Assembly: GCF_021474405.1 (NCBI RefSeq)
Contig: NZ_JAKEIO010000058.1
Location: forward strand, 1-46,079
DNA length: 46,079 nt
Direction: 5' to 3'
DNA from: [Streptosporangium] indianense
GTDB taxonomy: Bacteria; Actinomycetota; Actinomycetes; Streptomycetales; Streptomycetaceae
Shown here: positions 7,940 through 16,722 of the stretch, in pieces
Layout: each line of letters opens with the position of its first letter
Position numbering within the stretch: the stretch's first letter is position 1
The notes under the pieces: generated by a model
Seen by the model: only the letters and a program-made list of their open reading frames with translations
Told to the model about the DNA's origin: nothing
Database searches by the model: none
Translations under genes and position numbers: made by a program

Positions 7940-10215
7940 GGGAGCTCCTTCTCGGTCTGCGCCTGCTGTTCGGCGCGGGCCGGGGCAACCGCATCCGCTT
8001 CTTCCTCATGGCGGTCGGCGGCTCCCTCGGGGTCTGCTGCCTCGCCCTCGTCCTCACCATCCCGCAGATCCTCGACGCGCACGACGGCCGGGCCGCCGCG
8101 CGCCAGCCGCGGACCTCTTCCGCCCAGTCCGCGGGTTCCACTCTGCTCCTTCAGCGCACCGACCCCTACGGCTCCCAAGCGTTCACCCGGGTGTTCATCG
8201 CCAAGGGGACCGAGAACGCCGACGAGGTCCCGCCAGGGCTGAAGGAACTCCCCGGCCCCGGCCAGGTGGTCCTCTCTCCCCGCGCACACGACCTGCTGCG
8301 TGACCAGCCCGGCGTCAAGGGACTCCTGCCAGGTCACGAGACGGGTCTGGTCGGCGCGAGAGGGCTCGCCCATCCCGACGAGCTGCTCGCCTACATCGGC
8401 ACCACACGTGACAAGATCGCCGACGACGGCCGGGCCCTGAAGGGCTGGGGATACGACTACGCCCCCTTCCCCGCCGTCGAACCCTCGACCCTGACCTACA
8501 TCCGCTTCGCCCTCGGGTCACTGGTACTGCTCCCTCTCGGCATCTTCCTGTCCGTCTGTGCCCGGCTCTCCGCCGCCAGCCGTAACCGTCGTCTCGCCTC
8601 CCTGCGCCTGCTGGGCCTGAGCACCAAGGGCACGCAGCGGGTCAACGCCGCCGAAACCGTCGTCGCGGCCCTCCTCGGCGCGCTGCTCGGCCTCGGCGAG
8701 TACGGGGTCCTCAACCAGGTCATGACCCGGACCGGGCTGCCCAGTCTGAGGTGGTACCCGGCCGACGGCGCGCTGTCCGCGACGACCGTCGCCGTCTGTC
8801 TGATCGGGTGCCCGCTCCTCGCCTGGTTCGTCGGCCGCGCCAGCGCACGCGAAGCCGCCGCCAACCCCCTGGCGGTACGCCGCACCGCCGCCCCCAAGCG
8901 CCCCACCAAGTGGGGCGGCCTGCTCCTGGTGACCGGCATCGGTGTCGTCGCCGGTTACTGCGCCACCGGCTTCACCGACCATCCCGCCAACAGCCTCGGC
9001 CTCAACGCCATCGTGATGCCGGCGGGCATTCTGCTGACGGGCCTGGGGCTGGTGCTGACGCTGCCCCTGATCTCCTACGGCATCGCCCGCGTCCTCGCGC
9101 GCACCACCCAGTCCCTCACCCTGAACCTGGCGATGCGCCGCAACGAGGTCGAGCCGGGCAGCACCATGCGCGTCGTCACCGGCCTCGTGCTGCTCGTCTT
9201 CTCCGCCTCCCTCGCCCAGGGCGTCCTCATCCAGCTTGAGCAGGTCACCCGGCCGTCCGCTCCCGTGCAGGACTACGCCGTCCCCCTGGCTTCGCTGACC
9301 ACCCGGCAGCAGAAGGAAGTCGCCGACGTACCGGGGGTGCGCGCGCACGCGGTGACGATGATGTCCTGGACCGACCCCGACGGGCCCTCCGACCAGCCCT
9401 GGGCAAGCGCCGTTGTCGCCACCTGCGACCAGCTGGCCACACTGGTACGGCACTCCGAGGGCTGCGTGGACGGCAAGGTGATGCGGCTCAGCGACCCGAA
9501 CGCGGGCACCGGCCAGGGCGCCCGCCCCGGTGACGTGCTCCCCTTCCGCCTGTCGAAGGGCGGTCGTGACAAGACCCTGAACCTCACCCTTCCGCAGGAC
9601 GAGATCACGTACAGCGCCTACGACCCGTCGGCGGTCCACGGAGCCGACGTGCTCGTCCCACCGTCGGCCGTACTCGGCGCGGGCCGCCCGCAGGAGGCGC
9701 AGTACGTCCTCACCAGCAGCTCCGACCACGACGAGGTCCGCAGGGTCCTCGACGGTATCGCCGCCGTCGCCCCGACCGCCGCCGTCGAACCCATCGGCGT
9801 GAACATCGAGGGCCTCCAGCAGATCGCCGTCCTCGAGACCCTGCTCACCGTCGGCATGATCATGGGTCTCGTCATCGGGACCGCGGCGTTCGTGGTATCG
9901 GCGACCGACCGGGCGGTGGAGCGCCGCCCACAGGTCACCGCCGTCACTCTGATCGGAGCACGGGCACGGACGATGCGAGCCGTGCAGTGCGTGCAGGTCG
10001 TGCTCCCCCTGAGCGTGGGGCTGGTCCTGGCGCTCGTGACGGGCAAGCTCGCCGAGTCCTGCTACCTGATCACCGGGGGCAGCGAGATCTACTGGGACTC
10101 CGCCGGTCTCCCGGTGCTCGCGCTCGCGGCAGCGGGCGTGGCGGCCGTGTCCGCCGTCGGCACACTGCCGCTCGTAGGACGGCGCATCGACCCGGAACTG
10201 ATCCGCCGTGACTGA
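7936..10215 (+). CDS. FtsX-like permease of an ABC transporter
   Basis: 759 residues from a GTG that overlaps the ATPase stop, indicating translational coupling. Hydrophobic segments: one near residue 25-45, then a ~140-residue extracytoplasmic stretch, three to four helices around 185-310, further helices around 330-430, a second extracytoplasmic domain (~440-620), and three helices at the C-terminus. This duplicated FtsX arrangement is typical of actinobacterial MacB-like permeases. Such systems use ATP hydrolysis to move a periplasmic or extracellular domain rather than pump through a central pore. Likely cargos are lipids, peptides or antibiotics. There is no adaptor gene nearby; the secreted protein upstream is a possible partner but is separated by a terminator. 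Confidence 0.92.
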   Translation: MRELLLGLRLLFGAGRGNRIRFFLMAVGGSLGVCCLALVLTIPQILDAHDGRAAARQPRTSSAQSAGSTLLLQRTDPYGSQAFTRVFIAKGTENADEVPPGLKELPGPGQVVLSPRAHDLLRDQPGVKGLLPGHETGLVGARGLAHPDELLAYIGTTRDKIADDGRALKGWGYDYAPFPAVEPSTLTYIRFALGSLVLLPLGIFLSVCARLSAASRNRRLASLRLLGLSTKGTQRVNAAETVVAALLGALLGLGEYGVLNQVMTRTGLPSLRWYPADGALSATTVAVCLIGCPLLAWFVGRASAREAAANPLAVRRTAAPKRPTKWGGLLLVTGIGVVAGYCATGFTDHPANSLGLNAIVMPAGILLTGLGLVLTLPLISYGIARVLARTTQSLTLNLAMRRNEVEPGSTMRVVTGLVLLVFSASLAQGVLIQLEQVTRPSAPVQDYAVPLASLTTRQQKEVADVPGVRAHAVTMMSWTDPDGPSDQPWASAVVATCDQLATLVRHSEGCVDGKVMRLSDPNAGTGQGARPGDVLPFRLSKGGRDKTLNLTLPQDEITYSAYDPSAVHGADVLVPPSAVLGAGRPQEAQYVLTSSSDHDEVRRVLDGIAAVAPTAAVEPIGVNIEGLQQIAVLETLLTVGMIMGLVIGTAAFVVSATDRAVERRPQVTAVTLIGARARTMRAVQCVQVVLPLSVGLVLALVTGKLAESCYLITGGSEIYWDSAGLPVLALAAAGVAAVSAVGTLPLVGRRIDPELIRRD

Positions 10216-10257
10216 GCACGCGCGTTCAGCCGTCGGCAGCTCACCGGCGGCGCGGGC

Positions 10258-11373
10258 TCAGGCCCTCGGGTAGCGGGCCAGCCAGCCGGGCGACGAACCG
10301 CCCGGGCCGTGCAGGGCCGGGCCCTGGGTCATCTCCATCGCGAAGTCGTCGGCCAGCTCCAGCATCGTGGGACGGCCTTCCAGCTCGGCCAGCCAGGCCG
10401 GAGGAAGGGCCGTCTCGCCGTGCAGGGCACCGAGCAGGCCGCCCGTCAGCGCGGCGGTGGCGGCGGACGGGCCGTCCTGGTTCACGGCCAGGCACAGTCC
10501 GTGCCGGACGTCGGCCGCGACCAGCGCGCAGTACACGGCGGCGGCGACGAGCCCCTCGGCCGTACCCGCCCCGCTCAGCTCGGCCACCCGCTCCGGGCCG
10601 GGCATGCCCTGCCGCACGGCGCCCAGCGCGTGTTGCAGCGCGTCCGACACGGGCTGGTGCCCCGGCCGGGCGGCCAGCAGCGCGAGGGCCCGCTGCACGG
10701 CGGCGTCGATGCTCTCGCCCAGGGCCAGCGCATGCACGAGCACGGCGTACGCGCCCGCCGCGAGGGAGGCCGTGGGATGGCCGTGGGTCTGCGCGGCGCA
10801 CTCGACGGCGAGCTGGGCGACCAGCTGCGGCTCCCAGCCCACCAGCAGCCCGAAGGGGGCGGACCGGGCCGCGGGTTCGGGCCCGGCCTCGCCCGGGTTC
10901 TTGGGCGCCTCGGGCGTCCCCATGGTCTCGTCGCCGAGTCCCAGCAGCAGGGCGCGGCTCGGGTCCCGCCGCGCGTACAGCCATTCCTCCCGCGCCAGCC
11001 AGCCGTCTTCCTTGCGGCGCTCGTCGGGCCCCCAGTCGCGCTGGGTCGCGGCCCAGCGCAGATACGCCCGGTGCAGGTCGGTGGGCGGGTGCCAGGCGCC
11101 GGTGTCCCGTCTGACCTGGGCCCGGATCAGCCCGTCGACGGAGAACAGGGTGAGCTGTGTGAGGTGCGTGACGGCGCCGCGTCTGCCGTAGGCGGGAGCC
11201 AGGTCCACCAGGCCCTCCGCCCCGTGCGCCTCCCGGATCCCCTGCATGGTCAGCCCGTCGACCGGCGTCCCGAGGGCGTCCCCCACGGCCACGCCGAGCA
11301 GGGTCCCCCGCACCCGGCTGCGGAAGTCCTGCTGCTCCGTACGGCCCCAGACGGCGCCGGCAGTCGCACCCAC
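10258..11373 (-). CDS. ADP-ribosylglycohydrolase-family protein with degenerate metal sites
   Basis: 371 residues. I chose the GTG at 11371-11373 because AGGGAGG lies five bases upstream. The fold signature RGTLLGVAVGDALGTPVDG near the N-terminus is that of DraG/ARH enzymes, which remove ADP-ribose using two Mg2+ ions. The metal motifs, however, are altered. The family T-D-D-T-Q-x-T is T-H-L-T-Q-L-T here (GAVTHLTQLTLFSVDGL), and the C-terminal D-x-D-[ST] is D-G-P-S (VNQDGPSAATAALTGG). The surrounding residues are well conserved, so it looks like a regulatory or binding paralogue rather than a decaying gene. Transcribed alone or after the 11459-11878 gene (86-base gap). Confidence 0.85.
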   Translation of the reverse strand: MGATAGAVWGRTEQQDFRSRVRGTLLGVAVGDALGTPVDGLTMQGIREAHGAEGLVDLAPAYGRRGAVTHLTQLTLFSVDGLIRAQVRRDTGAWHPPTDLHRAYLRWAATQRDWGPDERRKEDGWLAREEWLYARRDPSRALLLGLGDETMGTPEAPKNPGEAGPEPAARSAPFGLLVGWEPQLVAQLAVECAAQTHGHPTASLAAGAYAVLVHALALGESIDAAVQRALALLAARPGHQPVSDALQHALGAVRQGMPGPERVAELSGAGTAEGLVAAAVYCALVAADVRHGLCLAVNQDGPSAATAALTGGLLGALHGETALPPAWLAELEGRPTMLELADDFAMEMTQGPALHGPGGSSPGWLARYPRA

Positions 11374-11458
11374 CTCGACCTCCCTGGGACCGTCCACACG
11401 TACGACGCCCAGCACTGTAATCGAATGGGGCCGGTGGGCCCCCGTCGAGGACCGGCCC

Positions 11459-11878
11459 CTACGGCACCAGCTCCGCCCACACCGTCTTCGCCCCGGCCGG
11501 CGCGGCCCCCACCCCCCAGCGGTCCGCGTACGCCTCGACGATCCGCAGGCCCCTGCCGCCCTCCGCGTCCCCCTCCCCCGGGTCCGGGACGCGCGGGAGC
11601 CGGTCGCCCCGGGCATCGGTGACCTCGATACGCAGCGTGCGGTCCGCGGCCAGCTTCAGCCGCAGCCGGAAGTCCCTGCCCGGGACACGTCCGTGCCGGA
11701 CGGCGTTGGACGCCAGCTCCGCGACCACCTGCGCGGCGGACTCATGCGGCTCCCCCCACTCGTCGAGCTGGCGTTCGGTGAGCAGACGGGCCAGTCGGGC
11801 ACCTCTTCGAGTGCTGGACAGCTGCACGGCGAAATGCCGGGTGGGCAGCACGGTTCGCGTGGGGGATTTCTGACTCAT
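11459..11878 (-). CDS. ATP-binding protein, HATPase_c (RsbW/anti-sigma-like)
   Basis: 139 residues, ATG start. It has the Bergerat ATP-binding fold of the RsbW/SpoIIAB kind: an N-box ELASNAVRHG (residues ~50-59), then a D-A-R-G region (VTDARGDRLPR) and the G-box GRGLRIVEAYADRWG. Streptomyces genomes carry dozens of such small kinases, often beside an XRE regulator and a DUF397 protein, as here. The three genes are the whiJ/abaA-type locus known to influence differentiation and antibiotic production. It is divergent from the XRE gene (113-base gap), so shared control is likely. Its phosphorylation target, if any, is unknown. Confidence 0.92.
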   Translation of the reverse strand: MSQKSPTRTVLPTRHFAVQLSSTRRGARLARLLTERQLDEWGEPHESAAQVVAELASNAVRHGRVPGRDFRLRLKLAADRTLRIEVTDARGDRLPRVPDPGEGDAEGGRGLRIVEAYADRWGVGAAPAGAKTVWAELVP

Positions 11879-11991
11879 GTCACCCAGCGTGCTCGTCCGT
11901 CCCTACCCTGAACAGCGACGACCTCGGTACGGAGCGTGACTGTCCGGACGCGTTGCGGGGTCGTACGGCTCGTACGTCAGGAGGGGAACGC

Positions 11992-12804
11992 GTGGAGGAC
12001 GAGGAAGCCGCGGCCGTGCTGCGGACGGTCGGGCGGCAGATCAAGATGTGGCGCGAGGCCGCCGGGCTCAAGCAGACGGAGCTGGGCTCGGCCATCGGGT
12101 ACGGGGAGGAGATGGTCTCGTCCGTCGAACGGGCCCGGCGCATCCCCAAGCCGGACTTCCTCGACAAGGCGGATGAGGTGCTGGGCGCGGGCGGCAAGCT
12201 CTCCGCGATGAAGGAGGATGTGGAGAGGGCTCGGTATCCCAAGACCGTCCGGGACCTCGCCAAGCTGGAGGACGAGGCCCTCGAACTCGGGGCTTACGAC
12301 ACCCACCAGATCAACGGGATGCTCCAGACACCGGAGTACGCCCACGCGTTGTACGCCATGCGCAGTCCCGCCTACACGGAGGACGAGATCGAGCGTCATG
12401 TCGCCGCCCGCATGGCACGCAAGTCCGTCTTCGACCGGCTGCCGCGACCGCTCATCACCTTTGTCCAGGAAGAGTCGACGCTTCGGCGGCCCATCGGGGG
12501 CAAAATGGTGCTGCACCGCCAGCTCGAACACCTCCTCGAAATCGCCGCGTTGCGGCACGTGTCGATCCAGGTCATGCTGATCAACCGGGAGGACCACGCG
12601 GGGATGGCGGGTCCGTTCCGGCTCCTGAAGTTCCAGGACGGCAAGACGCTGGGGCACTGCGAAGCCCAGCTGCACAACCGTGTGATCAGCGATCCCAAGG
12701 ACGCCCAGATCCTCGACATGCGCTATGGAATGATCCGGGCGCAGGCCCTCTCACCCCGAGAGTCCCTGGCCTTCATTGAGAAAGTTCTGGGAGACGAGAC
12801 GTGA
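11992..12804 (+). CDS. Helix-turn-helix (XRE) regulator with DUF5753 domain, WhiJ-like
   Basis: 270 residues. Start GTG at 11992, preceded by AGGAGGGGAAC. Residues ~8-65 form an XRE DNA-binding domain (QIKMWREAAGLKQTELGSAIGYGEEMVSSVERARR). The rest is the DUF5753 ligand/effector domain typical of WhiJ-like proteins (INGMLQTPEYAHALY..., TFVQEESTLRRPIGG..., HVSIQVMLINREDHAGMAGPFRLLKF). In these loci the regulator is thought to act with the small DUF397 protein encoded next to it, here overlapping by 4 bases (GTGA). The likely operator is in the 11879-11991 gap, but I could not pick out a convincing repeat there. Confidence 0.93.
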   Translation: MEDEEAAAVLRTVGRQIKMWREAAGLKQTELGSAIGYGEEMVSSVERARRIPKPDFLDKADEVLGAGGKLSAMKEDVERARYPKTVRDLAKLEDEALELGAYDTHQINGMLQTPEYAHALYAMRSPAYTEDEIERHVAARMARKSVFDRLPRPLITFVQEESTLRRPIGGKMVLHRQLEHLLEIAALRHVSIQVMLINREDHAGMAGPFRLLKFQDGKTLGHCEAQLHNRVISDPKDAQILDMRYGMIRAQALSPRESLAFIEKVLGDET

Positions 12805-12983
12805 CCACTGAACTCGCCTGGTTCAAGAGCAGCTACAGCAGCAATGACGGGCCCGACTGCGTCGAGGTCGCCATATCCTCGCCCTCCGTCCACATCCGCG
12901 ACTCCAAGAACGAGGACGGCGCCCGGCTGTCGTTCACCGGCGGCGCCTGGGCCGAGTTCCTGGGGTTCACGGCAGAACGCTGA
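12801..12983 (+). CDS. DUF397 protein, BldB/WhiJ-partner type
   Basis: 60 residues with a GTG start overlapping the XRE stop by 4 bases, so the two are translationally coupled. The DUF397 signature is complete: W-x-K-S-S-Y-S-x-x-x-G-x-x-C-V-E-V near the N-terminus, V-x-I-R-D-S-K in the middle and W-x-x-F near the end. Such small proteins are partners of WhiJ-like regulators; their biochemical role is not settled. The last 17 bases overlap the 3' end of the convergent STAND gene. Confidence 0.93.
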   Translation: MTTELAWFKSSYSSNDGPDCVEVAISSPSVHIRDSKNEDGARLSFTGGAWAEFLGFTAER

Positions 12984-15447
12984 CGTCCGCGAACCTCTCC
13001 AGCGCCCCGGGATCGAGTTCCCGGACGCGTGCCATGTCCGCCCTGGCCTCCTCCGGGTGTCCCATGGCCGTATGCAGCACGGCCCGGCGGCACAGGGCCC
13101 AGACGTAACCCGGGCGCATCTCCACCGCCCGGTTCAGATCGGCCAGGGCCTCCGCGTGGCGGCCCAGGCGGGCCAGGGACTCGCCCCGGCTCGCGTAGGC
13201 CGACGTGTACGCGGGATCCAGGGCCAGCGCGATGTCCAGGTCGGCGACCGCCTCCTCGTCGCGGCCGGCGGCGCGCAGCGCGTCGCCGCGTTCGCAGCGG
13301 GCCCACGGCCAGTCCGGGTTCTGCTCCAACGCCCGGCTGAGGTCGTCCAGTTGGCGCCGGGAGTCGCCCTGCGCGCGCCACACCCGGGCGCGGCGGGCGA
13401 GCGCCCAGGCGTAGTCGGGGTCGAGGCCCAGCGCCCGTTCCAGGTCGGCCAGGGCGGCGTCCAGGTCCCCGGCGCGTTCGTACGTGGCGCCCCGGGAGGC
13501 CCGGGCGAACGCGGAGGCGGGGTCGAGCCGTACCGCTTCGGTCAGGTCTCGGATCGCCTCGGCGTCGCGCCCGGCGATGCGGTGATGCTCCCCGCGCAGT
13601 GCGCGGTACCAGGCGTTGTCCGGGTCGAGAGCGACGGCACGGTCCAGGTCGGCGATGGCCCCGTCGTGGTCGCCGAGGTCGCCCCGGATGCCGGAGCGGT
13701 GCCGGTAGGCGAGGGCCAGGTCCGGATCGAGCGCGACGGCCTGGTCGTACTCGGCCAGGGCCTGCGGGTACGCGCCCTCGCCGCGCAGTTCGTCGCCCCG
13801 GACGAGGCGGGCCCGGGCCTGGGTGGGAGCGTCGAGGACGGCACGGCGCAGGAGCAGCCCGAGCGCCGCGGCGACGCCCTCTGTGTGGAGGGCGGTCGTC
13901 AGGTCGGTTCCCCACGCGGCCACGGCCGGGAGGTCCGCGTCCTGCCCGGCGTCCACCAGGACGCGCGCCCACCGCACGGCCATGACCTCACCGGCGCCGC
14001 AGGCGGGGACGAAGTCCCCCAACGCCTTGTGCAGCGCCTCCCGTTCACCGGCGCAGAGCAGGTGGTAGGACTCGGCCTGCCGCAGGTCACGCCAGGTGTC
14101 GTCGGCCCAGGGGTCGGCCAGGCCCCGCCCGGCCTCCTCCCGCCACTGCCGGAACGTGCCCGCCAGGTGCCGGTGCCGCTGTGCCCACCCCCGGGGCGAC
14201 CTGCGGCGTTCGGCGCGCAGCATCGGCGCCCGTACGACGTCGTGGTAGCGCAGCCGGCCCCCGCCGCGCTCGCTCACGAACGGCATCCCCCGCAACCACG
14301 TGTAGAGGGGCTCCTGTTGCTCCGCGGGGCAGTCGACCGCCGCCCGGAACACGTCCTCGTCCAGCCACCTCGGCAGCGCGCAGGCCAGGGCGGCGGACCG
14401 GTGGACCGGGTCGTCCTCCCATTTCAGGAAGCGGTCCACGGCCGTCGCGCTCGGGTCGCCCACGTCGTCCGGGTCGGTGGGGCGCGACTCGGCCAGGGTG
14501 GAGACCAGGACGGGCAGGCCGCCGGTGAGGCGCAGCACCTCCTCGACGACCGGTTCGGCCGTGACGCCCTTGGCGGCCAGCAGGCCGCGCGCCTCCGGCT
14601 CCGTGAAGGGGGCCAGCGGGAAGTCGGCCACGAAGTCCGCGAGGCCGCCCCAGCGGGCCGGGTCCAGGGGGGCGCGGCCCGCCGAGACCACGACCGTCGT
14701 GGCGGGCATCGCGCCGTGGCGGTCGGTCGTCATCGTCTCGTGCAGCCACGGGTCCAGGTACTGGCCTGTCCGCTCGTAGGTGTCCAGGAAGAGGGCGATC
14801 CAGGGCGCGTCCGTGTCCGACAGTTCGCGCAGGAGCACCGGAGTGAGCACCTGCTCGGGGGTGAGGACCAGCCGGAGGTCGTCGTGGTTGCGGAAGCGGG
14901 CGATGAGGCTCGCACGCAACCGGTCGGCGGCACCGGCGAGTTGCTCCGCGTCGAGCATCCCGGCCAGGGGTCCGACCACCGGCACCATCCCGGCGGCGAC
15001 CACCCCGGCCCGTGCCGCCATCCGGCCGCCGGTGGACGGGCCGGTCTCCTCCGGCCCGGTGTCCAGGACGGCCAGTGCGGCCAGTTCGGCCTCGTGCCGG
15101 CGTTCCCGGTGGGCGGCGAGGAGGCGGTCCAGCTCCTTCAACCGCGTTCCCCGGGCGGCGAACTGGCGGCTGATCTCCGCCAGCACCTCAGGGACGCTGC
15201 CCGCGCTGTCGTCTACGTAGGCCGTCAGCGCGCCCTGTTCGCGGGCGGTCTGCTCCAACTCCCGCAGCAGGAAGGTCTTCCCGACGCCAGCGTTGCCGTG
15301 CGCGTGGAAGCGGAAGCGGTGGCGTTCGTCGTGGGGCGCGGTGGTGAAGTTGGCCCGGAACGCCGCGCGTTCGGCGGACCGTCCGACGAATCCGGCCCGG
15401 CTGCGCTGCCGTATCAGCTCCTGAAGGGACGGTCCGGGCTGCGCCAT
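12967..15447 (-). CDS. STAND-type NTPase with C-terminal TPR array
   Basis: 826 residues. Walker A is GNAGVGKT (residues 51-58); a Walker B-like hydrophobic strand reads IALFLDT around residue 210. A predicted winged-helix/ARC2-like region follows. From about residue 545 to the end there are roughly eight tetratricopeptide repeats of 34 residues (ALAEYDQAVALDPD, AIADLDRAVALDPD, and so on). STAND proteins are ATP-dependent switches: TPRs sense a ligand or partner and an N-terminal effector signals. The N-terminus before Walker A is only ~45 residues, with no recognisable effector. The start ATG (15445-15447) has GAGGGGA upstream. It converges on the XRE/DUF397 pair with a 17-base overlap. A signalling or defence role is possible but not shown. 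Confidence 0.9.
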   Translation of the reverse strand: MAQPGPSLQELIRQRSRAGFVGRSAERAAFRANFTTAPHDERHRFRFHAHGNAGVGKTFLLRELEQTAREQGALTAYVDDSAGSVPEVLAEISRQFAARGTRLKELDRLLAAHRERRHEAELAALAVLDTGPEETGPSTGGRMAARAGVVAAGMVPVVGPLAGMLDAEQLAGAADRLRASLIARFRNHDDLRLVLTPEQVLTPVLLRELSDTDAPWIALFLDTYERTGQYLDPWLHETMTTDRHGAMPATTVVVSAGRAPLDPARWGGLADFVADFPLAPFTEPEARGLLAAKGVTAEPVVEEVLRLTGGLPVLVSTLAESRPTDPDDVGDPSATAVDRFLKWEDDPVHRSAALACALPRWLDEDVFRAAVDCPAEQQEPLYTWLRGMPFVSERGGGRLRYHDVVRAPMLRAERRRSPRGWAQRHRHLAGTFRQWREEAGRGLADPWADDTWRDLRQAESYHLLCAGEREALHKALGDFVPACGAGEVMAVRWARVLVDAGQDADLPAVAAWGTDLTTALHTEGVAAALGLLLRRAVLDAPTQARARLVRGDELRGEGAYPQALAEYDQAVALDPDLALAYRHRSGIRGDLGDHDGAIADLDRAVALDPDNAWYRALRGEHHRIAGRDAEAIRDLTEAVRLDPASAFARASRGATYERAGDLDAALADLERALGLDPDYAWALARRARVWRAQGDSRRQLDDLSRALEQNPDWPWARCERGDALRAAGRDEEAVADLDIALALDPAYTSAYASRGESLARLGRHAEALADLNRAVEMRPGYVWALCRRAVLHTAMGHPEEARADMARVRELDPGALERFADVSVLP

Positions 15448-15547
15448 CGGTACATTCCCCTCGTCTCGCGCGGTCGGGCTCGGTCGTCATTCTCGCCCAA
15501 CTGCCGTGGGGTACAACGGAAGACGGTGCGCGGGGAGAATGATCGTC

Positions 15548-16057
15548 ATGACCACCCCCACTTCACGCGGCACGCTGTCGCTCGCCGCCACGCTGCTCAC
15601 CGCGACCATCGCCCTCTACATGGCGCTCGTCGCCTTCGGGAACATCACCGACTTCGGGACCAACCAGCAGTTCGTCCGCCATGTGCTGGCCATGGACACC
15701 ACGTTCAAGGACGAGGACCTGATGTGGCGGGCCGTCACGAGCCGGGGGCTCCAGGACGCCGCCTACGTCGGGATCATCGTCTGGGAGACCCTCACCGCAC
15801 TGGTCCTCATATACGGCAGCTGGCTGTGGCTCCGCCGCGACGACCTGCGGGCCCGGCGGATGTCCACCTACGGGCTGCTGATGGTGATGCTGCTGTTCGG
15901 GGCCGGGTTCATCGCGATCGGCGGCGAGTGGTTCTCGATGTGGCAGTCGGAGAACTGGAACGGGCTGGACGCGGCGACGCGGATCTTCCTGTTCAGCGGG
16001 GTCGTGCTGATCGTCAACCAGCTGTCGGGCCCGCGGACGGAGACGTCCGCCACCTGA
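15548..16057 (+). CDS. DUF2165 family small integral membrane protein
   Basis: 169 residues, four hydrophobic helices. The ATG at 15548 is chosen over the one at 15539 because GGGGAG (15532-15537) is ten bases from the former and one base from the latter. Family hallmarks are present: GNITDFGTNQQFVRHVLAMDTTF and the later WETLTALVLIYGSW and FIAIGGEWFSMWQSENWNG. DUF2165 proteins are widespread inner-membrane proteins without known function. It is divergent from the STAND gene, with about 100 bases between. Confidence 0.92.
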   Translation: MTTPTSRGTLSLAATLLTATIALYMALVAFGNITDFGTNQQFVRHVLAMDTTFKDEDLMWRAVTSRGLQDAAYVGIIVWETLTALVLIYGSWLWLRRDDLRARRMSTYGLLMVMLLFGAGFIAIGGEWFSMWQSENWNGLDAATRIFLFSGVVLIVNQLSGPRTETSAT

Positions 16058-16082
16058 GCGCCGCTCCCGCGCGACCGGGCCG

Positions 16083-16643
16083 CTACTTGACGACGGTCAC
16101 GGTCGTGCCGACCGTGCCGAACGCCCACAGGGCCGTGCCGTCCGCCTTCCGCATCCTGACCCCGCCGGTCCTGGTGCCGGAGGCGGCGGGCGGCGGCGAA
16201 GCGCCGTCGACCGCGTTGGAGAAGGCGACGGAGACCCCGTCCTTCGCGGTGAAGTACAGGATGTGCTCGATCCGGACGCCGTCCGAGCCGGTCGTGGCCG
16301 GGTTGCGCGAGGAGACCGTGTAGCGGCCGGGGTCGGGGCTGACCGAACCGGGCCAGACGGTGAACGTCCGGCGGGCCGACTCGCTCGCGTCGACCAGCCA
16401 CACCCGCTTCTCGCCGAGGGAGTAGACGACGCGCCGGCCGGTGCCGGAGCCGTCGGGCACCCGCTCGGGGGCCGAGGCCGTGGGGGTGGGCTGCGCCGAG
16501 GCCGTGCTGCTCGGCTTGGCCGAGGTGGCGGTGGGGTGCGAGCCCTGGTCCGCCCGCACGCCCAGGACCGTCACCGCGGCTATCGCTCCCACGGTCAGCC
16601 CGGTCACCCAGGCCCACGAAGGAAGTCGGGCAGGCACCGGCAC
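16083..16643 (-). CDS. Membrane-anchored L,D-transpeptidase-like protein lacking catalytic residues
   Basis: 186 residues: a short N-terminus, one transmembrane helix (residues ~10-30), a Pro/Ser/Thr/Ala-rich linker to ~65, then a beta-rich domain. The pattern of the domain follows YkuD L,D-transpeptidases: VVYSLGEKRVWLVD, then a F-x-V-x-P-G turn, S-x-D-P-G-x-Y-x-V, and near the end a G-V-R-M...DGTALWAFGTVGTTVTVV strand set that matches the region after the catalytic S-H-G-C-V-R. In place of that motif it has R-T-G-G-V-R-M, with Gly161 at the cysteine position and Thr159 at the histidine position. It should therefore not form the Cys acyl-enzyme. GTG start, with GAGGAG four bases upstream; an alternative GTG two codons on is equally possible. 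Extracytoplasmic location is likely. Confidence 0.75.
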   Translation of the reverse strand: MPVPARLPSWAWVTGLTVGAIAAVTVLGVRADQGSHPTATSAKPSSTASAQPTPTASAPERVPDGSGTGRRVVYSLGEKRVWLVDASESARRTFTVWPGSVSPDPGRYTVSSRNPATTGSDGVRIEHILYFTAKDGVSVAFSNAVDGASPPPAASGTRTGGVRMRKADGTALWAFGTVGTTVTVVK

Positions 16644-16722
16644 GCATCTCCTCAGTCACGGGACCCCGCATCCCAGCGGGGTTCCGATCATCGTACTGCG
16701 CACCCGCCGCCCCTCGGATCCC

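Noticed and set aside
12844..16323. A plus-strand open frame of 1159 codons opposite the STAND gene.
   Set aside because: Same reason: shadow of a high-GC gene; codon bias fits the minus strand.
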